In this document: positions 7,075 to 14,441 of the stretch, piece after piece
How positions within the stretch are numbered: position 1 is the first letter of the stretch
How the letters are laid out: each line of letters starts with the position of its first letter
Assembly (NCBI GenBank): GCA_002439605.1
Contig: DJOI01000079.1
Coordinates: 1 to 14,441, forward strand
DNA length: 14,441 nucleotides
Direction of reading: 5' to 3'
From: Candidatus Segatella mututuai
Lineage (GTDB): Bacteria; Bacteroidota; Bacteroidia; Bacteroidales; Bacteroidaceae
Made by a program: the position numbers and the translations under genes
Notes under the pieces: generated by a model
What the model saw: the letters and a program-made list of their open reading frames with translations, nothing else
Database searches by the model: none
What the model was told of the DNA's origin: nothing

Positions 7075-9954
7075 TTATATCTTTGGTACGAATAAATAAG
7101 CCGCAATCACATCCATTGGCAATACAGGTTCTACCACTTGATATTCCGATGCCTTTAGATAGGTGCGGTATTTGGCAAAGGCATCCACCAGATGTGAGGC
7201 TCTTTCAAGAGCTATTTCATCTGTATGCGTACGTAGCTCCTGCTCATTGGCTATCCAACGGATGGCATTGGAGAAAAGAGTCTTTTGGGTAGGCATGTCC
7301 ATATCGCCAGAGGCTTGCGAGTGCAAGAACAGTTGTTTGGCTTCCTTTTGTGTGAGGAAATCATGGTTGTCTATCTTTCCACGATAGCCCACGAATATCA
7401 TCTCTTCACCTACCAATTCACGGTTTTCCACCTTTTTGTCTCGGATAACGCTGCGAACACGCATCAATAGGATGGTGGTACGCTTTTTCACCTCCTCTGT
7501 TTCCATCACCAAGGCTCGGCAGGCTCCCAATTCGCCACCATTGACAGAGTCATTGACTACTGCACGGCTTAAATCCTCCACGAAGGTGTGATTACGACCG
7601 ATGTACATGTAGTGTTTCGGAGTTGGAGAAGCAAAAGATATGCGTACAAGTCCCTTGGCGGTAGCTTTGTCCTTGAAATAGTGACGCAAGTTGGCTGGCA
7701 ACTCCAAGAGTTGGAAACTATAGCATAAAGGTATGTTATCATTATGGACGCTTACACCTATATGTAGGAGCTGTTCTACTACGAAATCACAAGTATCTTC
7801 CACACCACCTATAACAGATTTTGCCTCTTCCAAGGAGTTTTTGAGACGAGTTGGATCCATCTGCTTATTGTTGTGAGCAAAGTAGGTATGGGAAATTTTC
7901 TCGTTCTCTTCCATCTTCTTGAGCTGGATTTCCAATTCCTCATCCTGCTGCTTCTTCCATTCAGGGTCGTTGTCGAACAAGGACTGTTCCATATAGTCAG
8001 TTCGAGTCGGAACTTTAGCATCAAAGATACGCTGCATAATGTTTTCCATCAGCGAAGCGTCATTGTCGGCGATAGGCAGATAGACACCTAACTTCTTGCG
8101 AATCTCCTCTTGCTTCTTGTACAAGACATTGAGCACGATGTCATCCACAGGGTTGTTCTTGGCGTGAAGGGTTGACACCAAAACATCATGGGCTGTTTGT
8201 CCGAAACGGTCGATACGACCATTTCGCTGCTCCATGCGGTTTGGATTCCAAGGCAAATCGTAATGGATGACTGCCTCAAAACCTTGCTGCAAGTTGACAC
8301 CTTCAGAAAGGCAGTCGGTGCAAACCAACACATGACGGTCTTCCTGCGACAAGGCATCAATCTTCATCTTGCGCTCTTCGTCAGCCAATCGGCTGGTAAC
8401 AACACCCACGACAACTTTCTTGAACTTCTTGTTGCTCTCCAAATGTTCTTTGATGTATTGCCCAACATATTCTGCTGTTTGTATGTATTGACAGAATACG
8501 ATAGGGTTCATGCCACTGTCAAGAGCGAACTTAACAATGTCAAGGGCTTGCTTCACCTTCTCGTCCGAGTCTGTCTCCTTGATATGCTCCAACTGCTTGA
8601 TGAAACTCTTGAACTCCTTCTTGTCGGTAGAGTTCGTAGTTTCCAAAGCCTCCGGTACAACATCGTCGGCATTCAACAAATCCTTCAGTGGGTCGTTGAA
8701 CACATATACCTGCTCTGACTCATCGTCAGTATTTGCGGTTGATGAATCTTCTCTTTTGTCAATTTTGTTTTGCAACATACTGATACCTGCATCAGGGCTT
8801 GACATCACGCCACGCATCAATGCCAGCAAGTCCCAGTAGATGTAGCGTTGCTTGCGCTTGTCTGCACCCGATACCTTTTGGATACCATGCTTCACGTACT
8901 CAATCAAGCTACCTAACAAATTGCGATATTCTGATGCATACAAATATTCATCTTTGTCAATATATACACGCTCTGGGAATACCACTTCGTTATCTAAGTA
9001 CTGCTTGATGTCGGCACGGCGACGTTGCACGAAATAATGAGACAATTCCTCACGCTCTGTGGCGGTTTGAAGCTGATAATTTTCAAACTTCGGATTCAGC
9101 AATCCTATGAGCGACTGGAACTCTTCGCTTTGACCACTATGTGGGGTAGCAGTCAGTAATACCAATTGCTGTTCTGGCTTGTTGGCTAAGTCGCAGAGTA
9201 AGCGGTAGCGTTGTTGTTGGTATTTATTGGCACCCGTAGGCTTAGCACAGGTATGTGCCTCATCGACTATCACGAAGTCGGGACAATGGTCGAGGAAGAT
9301 GTTTCGCTTATTACCTTGCTTCACGTAGTCGATGGAGATGACTTGGTACGGAATATCACGGAACACATTCTGGTCTGGACGTAGTTTCTTCTCCAAACGA
9401 CTAATGGTAGAAGAACGAATGATTTCCGCATCCAACCCGAACTTGTCCTTAATCTCATTCTGCCATTGCTCACAAAGATGTGGCAAGCAAACAACCGCAA
9501 AACGAGTAATCTCGTGGCGGTCGAGTAATTCCTTGGCAATCAACAATGATTCCAGTGTTTTGCCAATACCCACGTCATCGGAAATAAGAAGTCTAATCTT
9601 CTCTTGTTTGAGGGCAAGAATCAATGGAACCATCTGGTAAGGGCGTGGCTCAAAAGACAGCTTTCCGAGGCACTGGAATGGTCCTGCTATATCTCTGAAA
9701 GACAAACGGCAAGCATTATAAAGCACCTTTGCCGATGCCTTATAGCTATTCTTGCCGATGTCGTCGGATGTCGGGCGACAGAAATTGTAGGAATGAATCT
9801 GCAATTCATCCCCATAGAGTGGAAGGTAGAGACCGATGGTCTCATCATCAGTTCCTCCCAATGGCTTTATAATCATGAGATCATCCTCTCCGGATTGTTG
9901 AACAACCCAAGGACGATTTCTAAATTCTATCAATGTACCAGTCTTGTAGTCCAT
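7075..9954 (-). CDS. SNF2-type DEAH helicase, DrmD-like
   Basis: A 959-residue superfamily 2 Snf2/RapA-like ATPase, probably a DNA translocase acting with the neighbouring helicase and methylase. Visible motifs: Walker A DDVGIGKT at 126–133, DEAH at 231–234, motif III TATPHSG at 268–274, motif V TDCLSEGVNLQ at 546–556, and motif VI QRNGRIDRFGQ at 576–586. The N-terminal stretch with KPLGGTDDETIGLYLPL (30–46) is what I recall from DISARM DrmD proteins, and the length is close to that family's roughly 1000 residues. A charged, probably coiled segment lies around 665–715, followed by a C-terminal domain I do not recognise. The start is the ATG at 9952–9954, 5 bases after the upstream TAA. The leader is AT-rich (AAAATAAACGAT) with no Shine-Dalgarno, as is usual in Bacteroidetes. 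An ordinary chromatin-remodeller-like helicase of another restriction system is the alternative; the neighbours favour DISARM-like. Confidence 0.9.
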   Translation of the reverse strand: MDYKTGTLIEFRNRPWVVQQSGEDDLMIIKPLGGTDDETIGLYLPLYGDELQIHSYNFCRPTSDDIGKNSYKASAKVLYNACRLSFRDIAGPFQCLGKLSFEPRPYQMVPLILALKQEKIRLLISDDVGIGKTLESLLIAKELLDRHEITRFAVVCLPHLCEQWQNEIKDKFGLDAEIIRSSTISRLEKKLRPDQNVFRDIPYQVISIDYVKQGNKRNIFLDHCPDFVIVDEAHTCAKPTGANKYQQQRYRLLCDLANKPEQQLVLLTATPHSGQSEEFQSLIGLLNPKFENYQLQTATEREELSHYFVQRRRADIKQYLDNEVVFPERVYIDKDEYLYASEYRNLLGSLIEYVKHGIQKVSGADKRKQRYIYWDLLALMRGVMSSPDAGISMLQNKIDKREDSSTANTDDESEQVYVFNDPLKDLLNADDVVPEALETTNSTDKKEFKSFIKQLEHIKETDSDEKVKQALDIVKFALDSGMNPIVFCQYIQTAEYVGQYIKEHLESNKKFKKVVVGVVTSRLADEERKMKIDALSQEDRHVLVCTDCLSEGVNLQQGFEAVIHYDLPWNPNRMEQRNGRIDRFGQTAHDVLVSTLHAKNNPVDDIVLNVLYKKQEEIRKKLGVYLPIADNDASLMENIMQRIFDAKVPTRTDYMEQSLFDNDPEWKKQQDEELEIQLKKMEENEKISHTYFAHNNKQMDPTRLKNSLEEAKSVIGGVEDTCDFVVEQLLHIGVSVHNDNIPLCYSFQLLELPANLRHYFKDKATAKGLVRISFASPTPKHYMYIGRNHTFVEDLSRAVVNDSVNGGELGACRALVMETEEVKKRTTILLMRVRSVIRDKKVENRELVGEEMIFVGYRGKIDNHDFLTQKEAKQLFLHSQASGDMDMPTQKTLFSNAIRWIANEQELRTHTDEIALERASHLVDAFAKYRTYLKASEYQVVEPVLPMDVIAAYLFVPKI

Positions 9955-9959
9955 ATCGT

Positions 9960-12900
9960 TTATTTTACTGGGGTGAATATATCTGAGTATTCGCTGATGA
10001 AGTCAGCCAACGGTGTGGCATAGTGCCAAGCCAACACTACGAAACCGGCATCTTCGAGCACCTCACGTTTTTCTCTGTCATCTTGTTGCACGTCAGGTAG
10101 GTCATGTGGAGTGCCATCGCAGAATATAACAATGCGGTCGCCATACATAAAGTCTGGTTGCACATAATATTCTTCAGGGAACATCGGTTGTGCCTTGTCT
10201 GGCAAACGCAAGTGATGGTCGTGAAGATACTTCAAAAACTCATACTCCGTAGAGCTGTTATGGTCTCTTGCTGCCTCTAATGCCGCATATTGTTCATCGT
10301 AACTGAGCGTTTGTCCTGCACTATGAAGTTCTACTTTAGCCTCTTGCATCAATTTTAGAGTTCTATATATCAAGCGAATATCAATTTGCTGATGATACGG
10401 CTGGTTATAGTAGTTGAGTAGATTGGAGTAATCTGCAGGAGTCAACTCGTTGATTTCTTCTTGTGTCAACTCTGGCTTGTTGAAGCAAATGTCGTATGCT
10501 CTCTGAACTACCTCCCGATATGCCTCGGACTCATGAACAAGGCGGCTAAGTACACCAAGTGAACCTTCTGCATTCTCGTAGATAAGAATGTTTGGTGTAG
10601 TTCCTTCACCCATTACTTCTGCTCCCATTTCGCTGCCTTCTATTTGGAACACATCCTCGATGGCTTGCTTGAAAGCATAGAGGAAGGTACGTACCGCCTC
10701 TTTCTTATCTAAGAGCAATGCTTTAAGAGGTTGTATGTATATGGCATTGGCTGTTGTCTCCGTAAATAGCTTGACGAACTTAGTGCGTTCAGCCTCTTCT
10801 GGATTCTTGTCAGCTTCTTCCTGTATGCGTGCTAGTCGTTCGTTGCTTATCCAGTCGCCAGTCTTAGTATCGAATGCAAAGCCATTGGCATTGTTATCGT
10901 TGCGTGATTCCAAGATGTAGGTGAGACGGCAAGACGGAATATAACGAATGTTTGCCAAATGCTCACCATGTGGAGAGAGCAACTCACACTCGCTTATCTG
11001 GCGTGGGTCGTCGCTTGCAAAGAATGTCTTGGTCTGATAGTACTTGCGCGAACGCTCCTCCTCTTGGCAGGTTATCTTCTCGGTTTCTGTCGCAACCATA
11101 TCTTGTGCCTCAATACACATACCAGGAATAAGCTTTACAACTCCATCCAACGACTCACCTGTAATAATGTCGGTATGATGAGTCGTATTCTCCTCGTCCT
11201 TATATACGACACCAGTCTTTGGATTGTAGAAGAATTTATGAGGAAGAACTTCCGACAATATCTGCATTCGGGTGACACGGAATTTTCCACCATTATTATA
11301 TATAATGTTCTGTGGACCGAACACGCTTAGGGCAAGACGCTTTGGACGACTCAGATATTCCACCTTGTCAGACTTATATTGCAGCAATGCTCGCTGTGGC
11401 AACTTGGTGAAGTTATACCCTGGCAAGAAGCCCTCACTTGCCAAATAACGATAAGGATAGAACTCGTTTTCTTCTTTATTTTTATCTTGGTTTACACCGA
11501 GCAACATATCACGAAGACTTTCACCACGCAGCTGCTTGATGTGGGCATCACGCTTCTCTTTCGAGTTCTCGCCATAGATGCGATTTTTGATGACAAGGTT
11601 TGCTTCCTCAATCTGTGTTTGCGCTTGCTTATAGAGAGAGCGCCAACGGTCAAGAGCTTTGTCGAAGTCGTGCTCATAATTCGTGAGAATATAGTCCAAC
11701 CAATGTTCGGTAAACCAAACGGGTTGTTCATCCTCCATGCGCCCTTTCAAGAACGTATCATTCATGATTTGTTTGAATACTTGCTTAATCTGTTCCTTAC
11801 GTTCTTGGGTAAGTTGTAGGGCTATGCGAACTTCATCCTTCAAGGTGATATTGTTGATGTCGTCGTAATTCACCAAGTCTTTAATGCCATCAGACAGTTC
11901 TTTGATAGGGCATAAAGACAGGATGGTGGAGTGGAGATGAGTGCGGAACAATTCCTCGTTGACCAATTCCATTCTTGGTGCTTTCACTTCACCCTTAACC
12001 ATCTTCTCTGGATGACTCAAATAGTAGTTCTCATGAGAGTTGCGTGGACGGCAATAGGTGTAAACTAATGCCGCCTGCCCACTTCGTCCGGCACGGCCAG
12101 CTCGTTGAGTATAGTTGGCTGGTGTTGGTGGCACATTACGCATTCCGACGATGGACAAATCTTTGATGTCGATACCCAACTCCATGGTAGGAGAACAGTA
12201 GAGTACAGGGAACTTGCCTTCACGGAAGTCCTGCTCACGTTGCTCGCGGTCTTCCTTCGAAACCTGTCCTGTATGATCTTTTGCCTCCAAGCACACATTC
12301 TTAAGTGGTATGTTTTGATAGAACTGCTGAAAGTAATGGTTAGGCTCTTTTTCCAGCCAATCGCCTCCATCCAAAGTACGGAAACGTACTAAGTCACGGC
12401 GAATATGTTGTTTATCACCAGCCTGCCATAAAAGGCACCCGTAGTCGAGTTGGTAGGTGCCATTATCAGATATGATGAAGTTGGACAAGGCTTCGAAAAG
12501 TCCTGTCATATATTTCGTGTATGCTTCTTCTGTAGTAATGGCACGTCCTGTATTCTTTTCTATATAGTCACGAACGAATATACCCAATTTACTTCTATAG
12601 CCTCCACTTTCCAAATTGTATGAATTTCGTCTGCGAGGATTGGTAATAAATAACTCTTTAGCTTCCTCTATCTTGTCGCTTTCATCAAGTGTCCAAGGTG
12701 CTTTCAGATATTCTCTTACAGCCTTTGTTGTGTCTTTGACGGCTTGAAGAGTTCTCTCACTACTATAGATGCAAAGTTTGTGACGCAGATAATCGAGGAT
12801 TTGGGTGATGAATTCTTCTTTTTGCTCATCATCCAATCCTTCTAACTCTGGTATGTCATAGAGACGTTCCGAATCATTCTCGCCAGTGATTTCCTCATGG

Positions 12901-14441
12901 AGATATTTATAACCGATGTTTAGCAATGCGCAATCTTCGAGGTTTGGCATAATCACAGTCCAGTTTCCTGCAAGGTCATCATATATAATAGTAGAGAGAT
13001 ATCGCTCCATGATGTTTTTTACATCATTGGCACGACCTCCACGAAGTCCTTGACGGATAGAATAGTCATTCACTTCAAGATGAAGATTGTCCAAAACCAT
13101 TCTTGCAATCTTTGTATTATCGATAGGTTCGGTCGCATCTTTGATGGCATTCCAAATGGCTGAGCGTATTTTGCCAATGCGTATGAAGTCATTGAAGTGA
13201 CCAGCTTGCAATGCAGCATCTTGGCGAGCATCGACAAAGGTCAGAACTTTTCTATCGCTTTGCTCAATGCCCATCTTCTGCATTAGGACAATATCCTCGT
13301 ATGACAATACTGTTGTGGCTGTACTTCTACCTTCGCCGCCGATTCTTGAAAGTTTAGAATATTCTGATTGTTTTCCTTTATAAGCAACACGAGCTGTAGG
13401 ATCGTACATCAATGGTGATGGTACGAAGATTGCTTCCATATAGCCCATACCATCTATAGGCTCTGTAGGACTATAAGCACCAGATTGTGTCACATATACC
13501 TTTTGGGGAATACGTGATTCGTATGTTTTCTTCAGTTTTCGTACTCCTTTCTTATTGATGGAGTACCAATCGGAAGGTATATCATCAGAATTGACATCCA
13601 AAATATAATTGTTGATGTCTTCTCCTGTGTGAGGCAAAATAATATATCCGTCATTGACATCGCTATCACCATCACCTGTGGCATAGCCATCAAAGTTTCT
13701 TGGCATGATTTGGCTGCCATTTATCTTGATGACATAAAACTCGTGTCCACTTAGACGACTAAAAACAACGGGGTAATACATAATCTTAGTATCACCATGT
13801 GATAATTCTTCACAATAGAGTTTTTCTTTTATGGTGATTTGACGATTGGCTTGCTCACCTATAGTAAGATATACATTGCCAGTTTGTCGGATGAACTGAT
13901 GCACTTTGTATGGAAGAACAGATACGCCCCTTTGTTGGTTAAGAATATTGCACCAATTAAGTACATCAATAATATGCTTTTGACAGTTGGCAAGTTCTTC
14001 TCCAGTTTTAATGCTCAGTTGCTTAGCTATGTCTTCAATGGACATAGGCTTTCCTCTGAAATATTTACCCTCCTTCTTCTTGTATTCGAGTGCTATGTTT
14101 TGTTCCAACCAAATGGCAGTCGGGTATCTCTTAGCATCATCGATATTTGTAGAATCAGGTATGGGATTATTGATGCAATTACGTAATTCTCCATCAGAAG
14201 GCTCTTCGTCTGACAAACCTATTGCAAGAGTTTCATCAATGACTTGTTCTTTTGAGTATGAACTACCAAAGATGCAAGATGCAACTTCAGCAACTTTTTC
14301 CCTTTGTTGGCTATAGCTCATGCTGTCGTCGGCAACCATAGTTGCAGATGTGCCGAAGCAAAGGACATGACCTACAGCTAACGATTTGATTCTTCTTATA
14401 AGGAATGAAACATCGCTTCCTTGCATTCCACGATAAGTATG
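9960..14441 (-). CDS. Large SF2 helicase of the DUF1998 class with C-terminal nuclease-like domain (5' end outside window)
   Basis: Probable ATP-dependent DNA helicase or translocase of an anti-phage system, related to DrmA/DrmB of DISARM, DruE of Druantia and MrfA. The frame stays open to the right edge. The first visible codons read HTYRG, the end of a DELH-TYRG motif II, so Walker A and the N-terminus are missing and the Met at 14424–14426 is internal. Counting residues from that Met: motif III GTSAT at 26–30, a long inter-lobe insert, the family signature FVDARQDAALQAGHFNDF near 397–414, motif V SPTMELGIDI at 745–754, and motif VI QRAGRAGR at 774–781. A DUF1998-like region includes ITCQEEERSRKYY (1118–1130) and LIYENAEGSLGVLSRLV (1281–1297). 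The last ~100 residues look like a Vsr/DUF559-type nuclease fold (E1394, PDF at 1424–1426, CDG at 1436–1438, H1441-D1442). Cysteines expected in two family zinc motifs are absent. It ends 5 bases before the next gene and is the first operon gene in view. Confidence 0.9.
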   Translation of the reverse strand, partial: HTYRGMQGSDVSFLIRRIKSLAVGHVLCFGTSATMVADDSMSYSQQREKVAEVASCIFGSSYSKEQVIDETLAIGLSDEEPSDGELRNCINNPIPDSTNIDDAKRYPTAIWLEQNIALEYKKKEGKYFRGKPMSIEDIAKQLSIKTGEELANCQKHIIDVLNWCNILNQQRGVSVLPYKVHQFIRQTGNVYLTIGEQANRQITIKEKLYCEELSHGDTKIMYYPVVFSRLSGHEFYVIKINGSQIMPRNFDGYATGDGDSDVNDGYIILPHTGEDINNYILDVNSDDIPSDWYSINKKGVRKLKKTYESRIPQKVYVTQSGAYSPTEPIDGMGYMEAIFVPSPLMYDPTARVAYKGKQSEYSKLSRIGGEGRSTATTVLSYEDIVLMQKMGIEQSDRKVLTFVDARQDAALQAGHFNDFIRIGKIRSAIWNAIKDATEPIDNTKIARMVLDNLHLEVNDYSIRQGLRGGRANDVKNIMERYLSTIIYDDLAGNWTVIMPNLEDCALLNIGYKYLHEEITGENDSERLYDIPELEGLDDEQKEEFITQILDYLRHKLCIYSSERTLQAVKDTTKAVREYLKAPWTLDESDKIEEAKELFITNPRRRNSYNLESGGYRSKLGIFVRDYIEKNTGRAITTEEAYTKYMTGLFEALSNFIISDNGTYQLDYGCLLWQAGDKQHIRRDLVRFRTLDGGDWLEKEPNHYFQQFYQNIPLKNVCLEAKDHTGQVSKEDREQREQDFREGKFPVLYCSPTMELGIDIKDLSIVGMRNVPPTPANYTQRAGRAGRSGQAALVYTYCRPRNSHENYYLSHPEKMVKGEVKAPRMELVNEELFRTHLHSTILSLCPIKELSDGIKDLVNYDDINNITLKDEVRIALQLTQERKEQIKQVFKQIMNDTFLKGRMEDEQPVWFTEHWLDYILTNYEHDFDKALDRWRSLYKQAQTQIEEANLVIKNRIYGENSKEKRDAHIKQLRGESLRDMLLGVNQDKNKEENEFYPYRYLASEGFLPGYNFTKLPQRALLQYKSDKVEYLSRPKRLALSVFGPQNIIYNNGGKFRVTRMQILSEVLPHKFFYNPKTGVVYKDEENTTHHTDIITGESLDGVVKLIPGMCIEAQDMVATETEKITCQEEERSRKYYQTKTFFASDDPRQISECELLSPHGEHLANIRYIPSCRLTYILESRNDNNANGFAFDTKTGDWISNERLARIQEEADKNPEEAERTKFVKLFTETTANAIYIQPLKALLLDKKEAVRTFLYAFKQAIEDVFQIEGSEMGAEVMGEGTTPNILIYENAEGSLGVLSRLVHESEAYREVVQRAYDICFNKPELTQEEINELTPADYSNLLNYYNQPYHQQIDIRLIYRTLKLMQEAKVELHSAGQTLSYDEQYAALEAARDHNSSTEYEFLKYLHDHHLRLPDKAQPMFPEEYYVQPDFMYGDRIVIFCDGTPHDLPDVQQDDREKREVLEDAGFVVLAWHYATPLADFISEYSDIFTPVK

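Larger units (their letters stand above)
348..14441 (-). other. Single five-gene operon, DISARM-like defence locus
   Basis: Five minus-strand genes follow one another with gaps of only 5, 9, 12 and 16 bases, leaving no room for internal terminators or promoters between them. They are therefore expected to form one leftward transcript whose promoter lies right of 14441. The core is a DUF1998-class helicase, a SNF2 helicase and an adenine methylase. The two downstream genes are not part of any canonical DISARM set that I know. No separate drmB, no phospholipase-D drmC, and no BREX genes such as pglZ or brxC occur in the window. Genes beyond the right edge could still supply some of these. Confidence 0.75.

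Noticed and set aside
8188..8718. Plus-strand open frame of 176 codons (and similar ones at 6073–6501 and 11379–11819)
   Set aside because: They lie entirely opposite strongly supported helicase or methylase genes and show no recognisable protein features.
14424..14426. ATG as the true start of the large helicase
   Set aside because: The frame continues to the window edge, and the five codons before it read HTYRG, the end of helicase motif II, so the protein is cut by the window and this Met is internal.
348..14441. BREX or type I/III restriction system
   Set aside because: No pglZ, brxC, hsdS or Res-type gene is present in the window, and the two helicases match the DISARM/Druantia classes better.

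Overview
The window is one leftward (minus-strand) operon of five genes filling about 348–14441, plus a short non-coding left end at 1–347. The host is probably a member of the Bacteroidales (Prevotella or Bacteroides type). Three things suggest this: AT-rich leaders without Shine-Dalgarno sequences before each start, very tight gene packing, and a left-end fragment that I loosely associate with Bacteroides mobile elements. No 16S or other marker gene is present, so the placement is an inference.

In transcription order, from right to left, the genes are as follows. (1) A very large superfamily 2 helicase of the DUF1998-associated class (DrmA/DrmB, DruE and MrfA type) with a C-terminal nuclease-like fold. 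Its 5' part lies beyond the right edge, and the cut falls exactly inside the DELH box. (2) A 959-residue SNF2-type helicase resembling DrmD of DISARM. (3) A 1381-residue Eco57I-type adenine-N6 DNA methyltransferase resembling DrmMI. (4) A 284-residue AT-rich helical protein of unknown function, weakly like DUF5677. (5) A 562-residue AlbA_2 (Schlafen-like) protein with a RecG-like/HATPase-type middle domain and a winged-helix-like tail. Gaps between genes are 5, 9, 12 and 16 bases, so they are almost certainly co-transcribed. The promoter must lie to the right of the window.

The combination of a DUF1998-class helicase, a DrmD-like SNF2 protein and an adenine methylase points to an anti-phage system related to class 1 DISARM. 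Several features differ from the canonical form: no separate drmB, no phospholipase-D-like drmC, a nuclease-like domain fused to the C-terminus of the large helicase, and two extra 3' genes. The likely logic is methylation marking of host DNA by the methylase and ATP-driven recognition or processing of unmarked DNA by the two helicases, with the fused nuclease domain as a candidate effector. This is inference from family membership. The AlbA_2 protein could be a regulator or sensor, and the fourth gene an accessory factor.

The left end (1–347) looks like an island boundary. It holds a short open fragment that may be the remnant of a mobilisation gene. The fragment is interrupted by a 19-bp perfect inverted repeat, which is followed by four tandem 21-bp repeats that stop 7 bases before the stop codon of the last operon gene. 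Within the methylase gene, two adjacent perfect hairpins (19-bp and 9-bp stems) occupy exactly 21 codons, which is unusual for coding DNA.
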